Part shown: in pieces, positions 1 to 9,012 of the stretch
Layout of the letters: each line of letters starts with the position of its first letter
How positions within the stretch are numbered: the first letter of the stretch is position 1
Assembly (NCBI GenBank): GCA_019119335.1
Contig: DWXF01000030.1
Coordinates: forward strand, 16,148-80,147
Length of the DNA stretch: 64,000 bases
Direction: 5' to 3'
Source of the DNA: Candidatus Flavonifractor merdavium
GTDB taxonomy: Bacteria > Bacillota > Clostridia > Oscillospirales > Oscillospiraceae
Notes under the pieces: model-generated
The model's input: only the letters and a program-made list of their open reading frames with translations
The model's database searches: none
Told to the model about the DNA's origin: nothing
Program-made: the position numbers and the translations under genes

Positions 1-861
1 CCCGCCACCTCCTACTTTGAAAGTCATCAGCTGCCCTACAACCTGAACGTCTACGCCTCCGCCGGGGACAGCGTCACCCTGGCCGACGGCACCACCTCCT
101 CCACCGTGGCGGCGGTGGTATCCACCCCGGAGGCCCGGCAGCGGGCCATCGACGCCCTGGTGACGGCCGCCGCCGATTACAGCGGCCTGACAATTGACTT
201 TGAGGCGTTGAAGGGAGATACCATAAAGCATGATTATGTCACCTTCATGACAGAGCTGCGGCAGGCGCTGCCCACGGACAAGACCCTGTACGTCTGCGTC
301 CAGCCGGACACCTGGTACACCGGCTTTGACTACCGGGGCCTGGGTGAGGTGTGCGACAAGGTGATCCTCATGGCCCACGACTACCAGTGGACCTCGGTAC
401 CCGAGTCCTACGTGGGCACCGCCAACACCAACTCCCCCGTCACCCCCTTCCCCAGCATCTATGAGGCCCTGCGGGACATCACCGATCCGGACACCGGCGT
501 ACAGGATGTGAGCAAGGTGGCCCTGGCCATTTCCTTCGGCACCGCCGGCTTCCACGTGGACGAGGAGGGCAGGCTGCTGGAGACCACCATCTACCACCCG
601 GCTATGACCACCCTCACCGCCCGGCTGAGCCAGCCGGACACAGTGGTGACCTATTCCGACAAATACCGCAACCCCTATGCCCTGTACACCACCGAGGACG
701 GCAGCCGGTATAAGGTGTGGTATGAAAATGAGCAGAGCGTGCTGGACAAGCTGCAGCTGGCCCGGATGTTCGGCGTTACCGGGGTGTCCCTGTGGCGTAT
801 CGGCAATATTCCCGCTTCGTCGGGCTATGACGTATGGAGCGCGGTGCTGAGCACCCGCTGA
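1..861 (+). CDS. Glycosyl hydrolase family 18 / YaaH-like protein, 5'-truncated by window edge
   Basis: Frame is open from base 1 (PATSYFESHQLPYNLNVYASAGD...); GH18-like segments LTIDFEAL, DKVILMAHDYQW, GVSLWRIGN. Confidence 0.75.
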   Translation, partial: PATSYFESHQLPYNLNVYASAGDSVTLADGTTSSTVAAVVSTPEARQRAIDALVTAAADYSGLTIDFEALKGDTIKHDYVTFMTELRQALPTDKTLYVCVQPDTWYTGFDYRGLGEVCDKVILMAHDYQWTSVPESYVGTANTNSPVTPFPSIYEALRDITDPDTGVQDVSKVALAISFGTAGFHVDEEGRLLETTIYHPAMTTLTARLSQPDTVVTYSDKYRNPYALYTTEDGSRYKVWYENEQSVLDKLQLARMFGVTGVSLWRIGNIPASSGYDVWSAVLSTR

Positions 862-875
862 GGAGGAGAGAGGAC

Positions 876-1733
876 ATGAAGCTGTCCCCCAAAGAGCTGT
901 TTCATGAGTTTTTGCTGATGAGTCTGGGCACCGGGCTGGTGTCGGTGGGCGTGTACTTTTTCAAATTCCCCAACAACTTTTCCATAGGCGGAGTGTCCGG
1001 TATGGCGGTGCTGCTGGGCAAGCTGATCCCCCAACTCTCTCCCTCCACCTTCAACTCCATCATCAACCTGCTGTTTCTGCTGCTGGGGTTTTTGCTGCTG
1101 GACAAGGGCTTCGGCTTTCGGACGGTGTACTGCTCCATCCTGTACGCCGGCCTGGTGCAGGTCTTTGAAATTCTCTGGCCCCTCAGCGCCCCGCTGACCG
1201 ACCAGCTGATGCTGGAGCTGCTCTTCGCGGTGATCCTCCCGGCCATCGGCTCGGCCATCCTGTTCAACATCGGCGCCTCCTCCGGCGGCACCGATATTGC
1301 CGCCATGATTCTGAAGAAGTACACCGGCTTGGATGTGGGCCGGGCCCTGCTGGTGTCCGACGTGGCCATCGCCGCCGCCGCCCTGGTGGTCTTTGACGTG
1401 CAGGCCGGCCTTTGCTCCCTGCTGGGCCTGGCCCTCAAGTCGGTGCTGGTGGACTCGGCCATTGAGTCCTTCAACCGCCGCAAGGCCTTTTTCATCATCA
1501 CCTCCAATCCGGAGACGGTGTGCGCCTATGTCACCGACACCCTGGGCCGGGGCGCCACCGTGTGGCAGGCTCAGGGGGCCTACACCCATGAGGTCCACCA
1601 CGTGGTGCTCACCGTCCTCTCCCGGGGTCAGGCGGTGGTCCTCCGGCGGCAGCTCAAGTCCATGGACCCCCACGCCTTCCTGATCGTAGCCAACTCCAGC
1701 GAGATTTTTGGAAAGGGCTTCCTGCGGGCCTGA
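876..1733 (+). CDS. YitT family (DUF2179) membrane protein
   Basis: RBS aggaggag upstream of ATG 876; multi-TM N-terminus with NFSIGGVSGMAVLLG and GGTDIAAMILKKYTGLDVGRAL, C-terminal DUF2179-like domain. Confidence 0.85.
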   Translation: MKLSPKELFHEFLLMSLGTGLVSVGVYFFKFPNNFSIGGVSGMAVLLGKLIPQLSPSTFNSIINLLFLLLGFLLLDKGFGFRTVYCSILYAGLVQVFEILWPLSAPLTDQLMLELLFAVILPAIGSAILFNIGASSGGTDIAAMILKKYTGLDVGRALLVSDVAIAAAALVVFDVQAGLCSLLGLALKSVLVDSAIESFNRRKAFFIITSNPETVCAYVTDTLGRGATVWQAQGAYTHEVHHVVLTVLSRGQAVVLRRQLKSMDPHAFLIVANSSEIFGKGFLRA

Positions 1734-1845
1734 GGCTTTTCCCTGGAAAATATTTCCCACTCGACGGCATTCCCCCTCCTTTGCGGCAAAATATGGTAAT
1801 ATATGGTTGTCCATATTCCCGTTTTGCCATGAAGGAGGGCTTTTT

Positions 1846-2646
1846 ATGCCGTTATTGCGCCGAAAAGGACTATATGAGAGCAACAAGGTGCTGTACTTAC
1901 CGGTGGCCGCCATCGCTCCCAATCCGGACCAGCCCCGCCGCCACTTTTCCCGGGAAGGGTTGGAGGAGTTGGCCGCCAGCATTGCCGAGCATGGGGTACT
2001 TCAGCCTCTGTCGGTGCGCCGGGGAAGCCAGGGCTATGAGCTGATCTCCGGCGAGCGGCGGCTGCGGGCCGCCAAGCTGGCGGGGCTTACCGAGGTGCCC
2101 TGTATTGTGGTCAATGTGGACAGTCAGGGCTCCTCCCTGCTGGCTCTGGTGGAAAACCTCCAGCGCCGGGACCTGGACTTTGTGGAGGAGGCCTCCGCCC
2201 TGGCCCGGCTCATTGAGACCTATCACCTGTCCCAGGAGGAGGCCGCCCGGCGCATTGGCAAATCCCAGTCGGCGGTAGCCAACAAGCTGCGGCTGCTGAA
2301 ACTGCCCCCGGAGGCTCTGGCTCTGCTGCGGGAGCACGGCTGCACCGAACGCCACGCCCGGGCGCTGCTGCGGCTGGAGGGCGCTCAGATCCAGCTGGAG
2401 GCCGCCCGCTACATTGCCCAGCAGGGCTTTACCGTGGCCCGCACCGAGCAGTATGTGGAAGAGCTGCTTCACAAGGCGGACAAGCCCCGGCAGAAACGGC
2501 TCTTTATTATTAAGGATGTGCGCCTGTTTCTCAATTCCATTAACCGGGGTCTGTCGCTGATGAAAACCGCCGGGGTCAACGCCGACTGTCAGCGTAAGGA
2601 GACCGACGACTCCATTCTGCTGACCATTACCATTCCTAAAGGGTAA
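1846..2646 (+). CDS. noc: ParB/Spo0J-family protein, likely Noc-like nucleoid occlusion protein
   Basis: PNPDQPRRHFSREGLEELAASI...HGVLQPLSVRR...ISGERRLRAAKLAG...ENLQRRDLDFVEEA; located directly upstream of parA-parB. Noc versus second Spo0J not resolvable by eye. Confidence 0.75.
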   Translation: MPLLRRKGLYESNKVLYLPVAAIAPNPDQPRRHFSREGLEELAASIAEHGVLQPLSVRRGSQGYELISGERRLRAAKLAGLTEVPCIVVNVDSQGSSLLALVENLQRRDLDFVEEASALARLIETYHLSQEEAARRIGKSQSAVANKLRLLKLPPEALALLREHGCTERHARALLRLEGAQIQLEAARYIAQQGFTVARTEQYVEELLHKADKPRQKRLFIIKDVRLFLNSINRGLSLMKTAGVNADCQRKETDDSILLTITIPKG

Positions 2647-2662
2647 TGTTTCACGTGAAACA
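2647..2662. promoter_or_regulatory. parS site 1
   Basis: Exact TGTTTCACGTGAAACA immediately after noc. Confidence 0.95.
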
Positions 2663-2736
2663 TCGTCGGCGCAAGCTGCGGATCTCTTGTTTTGCTGTAA
2701 ACGGCAAAGCGCGTTCCCTTCGCTGCGCCTCCTCTT

Positions 2737-2770
2737 CCCCACAAAACCCGCTGCGCTGGGTTTTGTGGGG
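2737..2770. repeat. Stem-loop of parS-linked module A
   Basis: CCCCACAAAACCC-gctgcgct-GGGTTTTGTGGGG, 13-bp perfect stem. Confidence 0.85.
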
Positions 2771-2788
2771 TTCCCCCTGAGCCAATTC

Positions 2789-2828
2789 CCACAAGAACCT
2801 TGTTTCACGTGAAACAAGGTTCTTGTGG
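2789..2828. promoter_or_regulatory. parS site 2 (core 2801-2816) embedded in a 40-bp perfect palindrome followed by T6
   Basis: CCACAAGAACCTTGTTTCACGTGAAACAAGGTTCTTGTGG followed by TTTTTT. Confidence 0.95.
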
Positions 2829-2906
2829 TTTTTTCGGTTGAATTACCGGGAAAGAGAAGATATAATAGGTGGGTACGCTGGTTACAGTAGAAAAGGCAGG
2901 TGTGCT

Positions 2907-3692
2907 ATGGCAAAGACCATCGCAATCGTGAATCAAAAGGGCGGTGTGGGAAAGACTACCACCTGTGTCAATCTGGCCGCCGCCCTGAAAAAATTGGAAC
3001 AGCGGGTGCTAGTGTGCGACTTTGACCCCCAGGCCAACACCACCTCGGGGCTGGGGGTGGACAAGACCATCGCCCCCAACGTGTACGATGTGCTGCTCAA
3101 TGGGTCGGAGACCGCCAAGGCCATCGTCTCCACCCCCTATGCCGATGTGATCCCCTCCAACAAGGCCCTCACCGGCGCCATTGTAGAGATGATCGGCCTG
3201 GATCACCGGGAGTACCGGCTGAAGGAGGCCCTGTCCCTGGTGCGGTCAGACTACGACTACATCCTCATTGACTGTCCTCCCTCCCTGGAACTGCTTACCC
3301 TCAACGCCCTGTGCGCCGCCGACACGGTGCTGGTGCCGGTACAGTGTGAGTACTACGCCTTGGAGGGCCTCAGCGATCTGCTGTCCACCATCCGCATCGT
3401 CAAGCGCTCCCTCAACCCGTCCATCGCCCTGGAAGGGGTGGTGCTCACCATGTACGACGGGCGCACCAATCTGTCCATTCAGGTGGCGGAGGAGGTCAAG
3501 CGCCACTTCCCCGGCCAGGTGTACGCCACGGTGATTCCCCGCAACGTCCGCCTGTCCGAGGCGCCCAGCTACGGCAAGCCGGTGTCCTCCTACGATCCTC
3601 TGTCCCGGGGCTCGGAGGCCTACGCCGCTCTGGCTGCCGAGGTGCTGGAGCATAATCAGTATGCCGTCACCCGTATGGAAAGGAGCGAATGA
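2907..3692 (+). CDS. parA: Chromosome partitioning ATPase ParA/Soj
   Basis: MAKTIAIVNQKGGVGKTTTCVNLAAAL deviant Walker A; next to parB. Confidence 0.97.
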   Translation: MAKTIAIVNQKGGVGKTTTCVNLAAALKKLEQRVLVCDFDPQANTTSGLGVDKTIAPNVYDVLLNGSETAKAIVSTPYADVIPSNKALTGAIVEMIGLDHREYRLKEALSLVRSDYDYILIDCPPSLELLTLNALCAADTVLVPVQCEYYALEGLSDLLSTIRIVKRSLNPSIALEGVVLTMYDGRTNLSIQVAEEVKRHFPGQVYATVIPRNVRLSEAPSYGKPVSSYDPLSRGSEAYAALAAEVLEHNQYAVTRMERSE

Positions 3693-3693
3693 T

Positions 3694-4590
3694 ATGGCAC
3701 TTGAACGGGGCCTGGGCCGGGGCCTGGGCGCTCTGCTGGGAGACGCCGCTCTCCAGTCCCAGGAGGGGGGCTCCCTCTCCCTGCCCATCTCCCAGGTGGA
3801 GCCGGGGCTGAAACAGCCTCGGAAGCGTTTTGAGGAGGGCGCCCTGCAGGACCTGGCGGACTCCATCCGCACCCATGGCATTATCCAGCCCCTGACCGTG
3901 CGGCGGCTGTCCTCCGGCTATTATCAGATCATCGCCGGAGAGCGGCGGTGGCGGGCAGCCAAGCTGGCGGGGCTCAGCGAGGTGCCCGCCGTGATCATCG
4001 AGGCCGACGACCGGAAGGTCATGGAGCTGGGCCTTATCGAAAACCTCCAGCGGGAGGATTTAAACCCCATTGAAGAAGCCAATGGCTATAAAGTCCTGGT
4101 GGAGGAATACGGCCTCACCCAGGAGGAAGTGGCCCAGCGGGTGGGCAAATCCCGGCCCACGGTGGCCAACGCCCTGCGGCTGCTCTCCCTCCCCGACCCG
4201 GTGTGCGCTCTGCTGGAGGAGGGCAAGCTGTCCGCCGGCCACGCCCGGGCCATTCTGTCCCTGGAGGACGGGGCTTTGCAGATGAAGCTGGCCAAAAAGG
4301 TGATGGAGGATGGCCTCAGCGTCCGCCAGACCGAGGCCCTGGCCAAGCGGCTGGCCGCCGGAGACAGGCTGCCCCCCTCTCTCCCGCCCACTGCCGGGCC
4401 CGACCTGTCCATCTATTTTCGGGAGGCGGAAAAGTCCCTGGCCAACCGCTTCGGCCGCAAGGTCCACATTGTCAACGGCAAGAAAAAGGGCAAGATCGAG
4501 CTGGAATACTATAACCCCGACGATCTGAACGCCCTTCTGGAGCTGCTGGAGCAGCTCCCCAGCCAGGGGAAGGGAGGTCAGACGCTTTGA
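3694..4590 (+). CDS. parB: Chromosome partitioning protein ParB/Spo0J
   Basis: MALERGLGRGLGALLGD...QPRKRFEEGALQDLADSI...IAGERRWRAAKLAG...ENLQREDLNPIEEA. Confidence 0.97.
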   Translation: MALERGLGRGLGALLGDAALQSQEGGSLSLPISQVEPGLKQPRKRFEEGALQDLADSIRTHGIIQPLTVRRLSSGYYQIIAGERRWRAAKLAGLSEVPAVIIEADDRKVMELGLIENLQREDLNPIEEANGYKVLVEEYGLTQEEVAQRVGKSRPTVANALRLLSLPDPVCALLEEGKLSAGHARAILSLEDGALQMKLAKKVMEDGLSVRQTEALAKRLAAGDRLPPSLPPTAGPDLSIYFREAEKSLANRFGRKVHIVNGKKKGKIELEYYNPDDLNALLELLEQLPSQGKGGQTL

Positions 4591-5159
4591 GCCAACCATC
4601 CCAGCACAAGCCGGAGGACAGCCTCCAGCACGCCGCGGAGCACGAAAAGCCCGCCAAACGCAACCCGGTGCTGTTTTACCTGATGATCCTCTTTGCAGTG
4701 GCCTTCCTGCTGCTGCTCATGTCCTTTATGATGCAGCGGCGGGCCAACCAGGAGGCCATGGACCACCTGGAGGAGACCTCCAATTCGGCAGTGGAGTCCC
4801 TGGAAAACAAGCTGAAGGAAAACGAGCAGCTGAAAGCCCAGGTAGCCCAACTGGAGGAGGAAAACCAACAGCTCACCAGCCAGCTGGAGGAGCAGTCCGG
4901 CCAGGTGGCGGAGCGCCAGGCGGAGCTGGAGCAGGTGCTCCAGGCCCTGGCCGATCTGAACACCCTGCGGGGTCTGTATAATCAGGGCCGGTACAGCGAC
5001 GCCCGGGACTTTTTGGCCCAGCAGGAGCTGAACGCCGACAACACCTACGTGATTGAGGATTATCTGGCTCTGTACAACGAAAAGTACGCCACGCCGGAGG
5101 AGCTGGAGATCTATAATCCCCTGGAGGCCTGGCAGCAGCTGGTCGCCTGGCTGGGGTAA
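4587..5159 (+). CDS. Single-TM coiled-coil protein of unknown function
   Basis: TTG start overlapping the parB stop by 4 bp; one TM segment (VLFYLMILFAVAFLLLLMSF) followed by an E/Q/L-rich coiled coil. Confidence 0.7.
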   Translation: MSQPSQHKPEDSLQHAAEHEKPAKRNPVLFYLMILFAVAFLLLLMSFMMQRRANQEAMDHLEETSNSAVESLENKLKENEQLKAQVAQLEEENQQLTSQLEEQSGQVAERQAELEQVLQALADLNTLRGLYNQGRYSDARDFLAQQELNADNTYVIEDYLALYNEKYATPEELEIYNPLEAWQQLVAWLG

Positions 5160-5183
5160 CAGCCTGTCCCCTTTGTTTTTATG

Positions 5184-5199
5184 TGTTTCACGTGAAACT
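5184..5199. promoter_or_regulatory. parS site 3
   Basis: TGTTTCACGTGAAACT, one mismatch to the parS palindrome. Confidence 0.9.
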
Positions 5200-5272
5200 C
5201 GTCGGGGCAAGTTTCAGATCCCTCGTTTCCCCGTATACGGGAAAACTTACTCCTTCCACTGCCCCTCCTCTC

Positions 5273-5307
5273 CCCCACGAAACCCGCTGCGCTGGGCTTT
5301 CGTGGGG
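5273..5307. repeat. Stem-loop of parS-linked module B
   Basis: CCCCACGAAACCC-gctgcgct-GGGcTTTCGTGGGG; same loop as module A, with a paired A-T to G-C change. Confidence 0.85.
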
Positions 5308-5351
5308 ACCCCGGGGCTACGCCCCCAATTTAATTTTGAGGTGAATGTACC

Positions 5352-6653
5352 ATGCTGGATATTCGATTTATCCGGGAAAATCCCGAGGCCGTCAAGGAAA
5401 ACATCAAGAAAAAATTCCAGGAGGAGAAGCTCCCCCTGGTGGACCAGGTCATCGCCCTGGACGCTGAGAACCGCAAGACCATTCAGGAGGCCCAGGACCT
5501 GCGCACCGCCCGCAACGCCAAGAGCAAGCAGGTGGGCATGCTGATGGGTCAGGCCAAGAAGGACCCCTCCAAGCTGGCCGAGGCCGAGGCCCTCAAGGCC
5601 GAGGTAAAGGCCGACGCCGACCGGCTGGCCTATCTGGAGGGCCGGGAGACCGAGCTGGCCGAGCAGCTCCGCCACATCATGCTCCAGATCCCCAACATCA
5701 TCGACCCCTCCGTGCCCATCGGCCCCGACGACTCCGCCAATGTGGAGGTGGAGCGGTTCGGCGAGCCGGTGACCCCCGACTTTGAGATCCCCTACCACAC
5801 CCAGATCATGGAGTCCTTTGACGGCATCGACATGGACTCCGCCGGCCGGGTGTCCGGCTCCGGCTTCTACTACCTGATGGGGGACATCGCCCGCCTCCAC
5901 GAGGCGGTGCTGGCCTATGCCCGGGACTTTATGATCGACAAGGGCTTCACCTTCTGCGTGCCTCCCTTCATGATCCACGGCAACGTGGTGGAGGGCGTCA
6001 TGAGCCAGACCGAGATGGACGCCATGATGTACAAGATCGAGGGCGAGGACCTGTATCTCATCGGCACCAGCGAGCACTCCATGATCGGCAAGTTCATCGA
6101 CCAGATTATCCCCGAGGAAAAGCTGCCCCAGACCCTCACCTCCTACTCCCCCTGCTTCCGCAAGGAGAAGGGCTCCCACGGCATCGAGGAGCGGGGCGTG
6201 TACCGCATCCACCAGTTTGAAAAGCAGGAGATGGTGGTGGTGTGCAAGCCGGAGGACTCCATGAAGTGGTACGAACAGATGTGGCGGTACTCCGTGGAGC
6301 TCTTCCGGTCCCTGGACATCCCCGTGCGCCAGCTGGAGTGCTGCTCCGGCGACCTGGCCGACCTGAAGGTGAAGAGCTGCGACATCGAGGCCTGGTCTCC
6401 CCGCCAGCAAAAGTACTTTGAGGTGTGCTCCTGCTCCAACCTGGGGGACGCCCAGGCCCGCCGCCTGAAAATGCGGGTGAAGGGCGAGAAGGGCACCTAC
6501 CTGCCCCACACCCTGAACAACACCGTGGTGGCTCCTCCCCGGATGCTCATTGCCTTCCTGGAAAACAACCTCCAGGCCGACGGCTCGGTGAAGATCCCCG
6601 CTCCCCTGCGGCCCTACATGGGCGGCAAGGAAGTGCTGACCCCCAAAGCATAA
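5352..6653 (+). CDS. serS: Seryl-tRNA synthetase
   Basis: MLDIRFIRENPEAVKENIKKK; IGTSEHSMIGKF; CFRKEKGSHG. Confidence 0.98.
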   Translation: MLDIRFIRENPEAVKENIKKKFQEEKLPLVDQVIALDAENRKTIQEAQDLRTARNAKSKQVGMLMGQAKKDPSKLAEAEALKAEVKADADRLAYLEGRETELAEQLRHIMLQIPNIIDPSVPIGPDDSANVEVERFGEPVTPDFEIPYHTQIMESFDGIDMDSAGRVSGSGFYYLMGDIARLHEAVLAYARDFMIDKGFTFCVPPFMIHGNVVEGVMSQTEMDAMMYKIEGEDLYLIGTSEHSMIGKFIDQIIPEEKLPQTLTSYSPCFRKEKGSHGIEERGVYRIHQFEKQEMVVVCKPEDSMKWYEQMWRYSVELFRSLDIPVRQLECCSGDLADLKVKSCDIEAWSPRQQKYFEVCSCSNLGDAQARRLKMRVKGEKGTYLPHTLNNTVVAPPRMLIAFLENNLQADGSVKIPAPLRPYMGGKEVLTPKA

Positions 6654-6663
6654 AGGAGAATCT

Positions 6664-7089
6664 ATGTCCGCGAAAGAGAAAACCAGAGGCTTTCTGGCTG
6701 AGTTCCGCAAATTTGTGGCCCGGGGCAATGTGATGGACCTGGCGGTAGGCGTAATCATCGGCGGCGCCTTCCAATCCATCGTCAACTCCCTGGTCAACGA
6801 CGTGATCAATCCCCTGCTGGGCATGCTGACGGGAGACAGCGCATCTCTGGCCGCCTCCCTCACCTTCCAGCTCCCCGGCGGCGGCCAGCTGATGCTGGGC
6901 AGCTTTATCAACGCCGTCATCAACTTCTTCATCATGGCCTTTGTGATCTTCCTGCTGGTAAAGGGCATCAACGCCTTCCACCGGAAAAAGGAGGAGGCTC
7001 CCAAGGCTCCGGAGCCCCCCAAGCCCTCGGCGGAGGAGATCCTGCTCACCGAGATCCGGGACCTGCTGAAGGAGGGCCGTAATGAGTGA
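6664..7089 (+). CDS. mscL: Large-conductance mechanosensitive channel
   Basis: FLAEFRKFVARGNVMDLAVGVIIGGAFQSIVNSLVNDVINPLLG. Confidence 0.97.
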   Translation: MSAKEKTRGFLAEFRKFVARGNVMDLAVGVIIGGAFQSIVNSLVNDVINPLLGMLTGDSASLAASLTFQLPGGGQLMLGSFINAVINFFIMAFVIFLLVKGINAFHRKKEEAPKAPEPPKPSAEEILLTEIRDLLKEGRNE

Positions 7090-7435
7090 GCGGCCGGAGG
7101 ATAAAAAGCCCCAGGAGGAGCGGGAGCCCTACACCCCCGCCTCCCCGGTCAAGCGGATTCTGGCCTGGGTGGGCGTGGTGTACATGGTGCTGCTGGTGGG
7201 GCTGAACCTGTACCCCTTCTTCCATGGCGGAGCCTACCTCACCGGGGTAGCTCCCCTGTTCGCCTGTCCGGGCATCGCCGGGCTGCTGATCATCGCCCTG
7301 TACACCCTGCGGCAGCCCGACGAGACCTATTCCAAAAAAGCCTCCATGGTGGTGCTGGCCCTGGTGTGCGCCGTGGGCCTGGGGGTCAGCCTGGTGCTGG
7401 GTATCCCGCCGCTGTTGGAGGGGTTGGGAGGATAA
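7082..7435 (+). CDS. Small membrane protein, unknown function
   Basis: Overlaps mscL stop; three predicted TM segments; in operon with rsmG. Confidence 0.65.
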   Translation: MSERPEDKKPQEEREPYTPASPVKRILAWVGVVYMVLLVGLNLYPFFHGGAYLTGVAPLFACPGIAGLLIIALYTLRQPDETYSKKASMVVLALVCAVGLGVSLVLGIPPLLEGLGG

Positions 7436-7436
7436 G

Positions 7437-8147
7437 ATGCAAGCGCGTATTTCCGCCGGTCTGGCCCAGCTGGGCCTCACTCCCCCGCCCCAGGCGGCGG
7501 CCCAGCTGGCCCAGTACGGCCAGCTGCTGCTGGAGCAGAACCAGGTGATGAACCTTACCGCCATCACCGACCCCGACCAGGTGGTGGACCTGCACTTTCT
7601 GGACTGCGCCGCCCTGCTTACCATCGGGGAGGATTTCCATGGGAAAACGCTCATCGACGTGGGCACGGGAGCGGGCTTTCCCGGCCTGCCCTTAAAGATC
7701 CTGGAGCCCTCTCTCTCCGTCACCCTGCTGGACAGCCTGGGCAAGCGGGTAAACTGGCTGGCCAGTGTCTGTGAAGCGCTTTCCCTTGACAAAGTGAGTT
7801 ATCTCCACGCCCGGGCGGAGGAGCAGGCCCTGGAGGCGGGCTTCCGGGACGGCTTTGACCTTGCCGTGTCCCGGGCGGTGGCCTCTCTGGAACTGCTCAG
7901 CGAGCTGTGCCTGCCCTATGTAAAGGTAGGTGGGAAATTCCTGGCCATGAAGAGCGTGGACAGCGGGGCGGAGACCGAGGGGGCCGCCCGGGCCATCGCC
8001 AAGCTGGGGGGCCGCCTGCTGCCCCGGGTGGACTACACCATTCCGGGCACGGAGATTGTCCACCGGGTGGTGGTGGTGGAGAAGGTCTCCCCCACCCCCA
8101 AGGGCTTTCCCCGCCGCTGGGCAAAAATGCAGAAAGCCCCATTGTGA
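7437..8147 (+). CDS. rsmG: 16S rRNA (guanine527-N7)-methyltransferase
   Basis: NQVMNLTAITDPDQVVDLHFLDCAAL; DVGTGAGFPGLPLKI; AVSRAVASLELLSELCLPYVKVGG. Confidence 0.96.
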   Translation: MQARISAGLAQLGLTPPPQAAAQLAQYGQLLLEQNQVMNLTAITDPDQVVDLHFLDCAALLTIGEDFHGKTLIDVGTGAGFPGLPLKILEPSLSVTLLDSLGKRVNWLASVCEALSLDKVSYLHARAEEQALEAGFRDGFDLAVSRAVASLELLSELCLPYVKVGGKFLAMKSVDSGAETEGAARAIAKLGGRLLPRVDYTIPGTEIVHRVVVVEKVSPTPKGFPRRWAKMQKAPL

Positions 8148-8235
8148 GGAAAAATATTCTCACATATTGCACAAAAATCATTGATTCCCGTCAAAAACCA
8201 TGCTATGGTATGTATAGTGGAAACGGAGAGTGCCT

Positions 8236-8976
8236 ATGTCCACTGTAATTGTGATCACCTCCGGCAAGGGCGGCACGGGCAAGACCTCCCTCACCGCCGG
8301 ACTGGGCTCCTGTCTGGCGGCGCTGGGCAAGCAGGTGCTGTGCATTGATATGGATATCGGCCTGCGCAACCTGGATCTGAGTCTGGGGCTCAGCGACCGG
8401 GCGCTGATGGACTTTACTGATGTGCTGTGCGGCCGCTGCTCCCTGGAGAAGGCGGCGGTCCCCCATCCGGTGATCCAGGGCCTGCACCTGATCACCGCGC
8501 CGGTGAATCTGCCGGAGCAGCCCCTGAGCCATTCCGCCATGCGGGATCTGCTGCGCCAGGCCAGAGAGCGGTATGACTTTATTCTGATGGACTCCCCCGC
8601 CGGTCTGGGCGAGGGGTTCCAGCTGGCCTGCTGCGGCGCGGACCGGGCCATTGTGGTATCCACCACCGACGCCTCCGCCCTGCGGGACGCCCAGCGGACC
8701 GTAACCCTGCTGCGGGGGCAGATTCCCAAGCTCCACCTGGTGGTCAACCGGGTGCAGCCCAAGCTGCTGCGCCGGCTCCACACCACCATTGACGACGCTA
8801 TGGACACCGCCGGCCTGCCGCTGCTGGGCATCGTGCCGGAGGACGCCCAGGTGATGCTGTGCGCCAACCGGGAGCAGCCGCTGATCCTGTACGCCAGCCG
8901 GGGGGCGGCGGTGGCCTACTTAAACATTGCCAAGCGGCTGCTGGGACAGAAAGCGCCCCTGATGCGTATTCACTGA
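8236..8976 (+). CDS. minD: MinD-like septum-site ATPase
   Basis: TVIVITSGKGGTGKTSLTAGLG; IDMDIGLRNLDL; DSPAGLGEGF. Confidence 0.85.
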   Translation: MSTVIVITSGKGGTGKTSLTAGLGSCLAALGKQVLCIDMDIGLRNLDLSLGLSDRALMDFTDVLCGRCSLEKAAVPHPVIQGLHLITAPVNLPEQPLSHSAMRDLLRQARERYDFILMDSPAGLGEGFQLACCGADRAIVVSTTDASALRDAQRTVTLLRGQIPKLHLVVNRVQPKLLRRLHTTIDDAMDTAGLPLLGIVPEDAQVMLCANREQPLILYASRGAAVAYLNIAKRLLGQKAPLMRIH

Positions 8977-9012
8977 TTTCATTGAATTGATAAGAAAAGA
9001 GAGGATTGATTT

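Noticed and set aside
1940-1953. TTTTCCCGGGAAGG as a Noc-binding site (ATTTCCCGGGAAAT)
   Set aside because: Imperfect and inside the noc coding sequence; SmaI-like CCCGGG is expected often at this GC content.
5247-7049. 600-aa minus-strand ORF antisense to serS/mscL
   Set aside because: Composition artefact of GC-rich codons (G/L/H/V-rich mirror translation); the plus strand has unmistakable serS and mscL.
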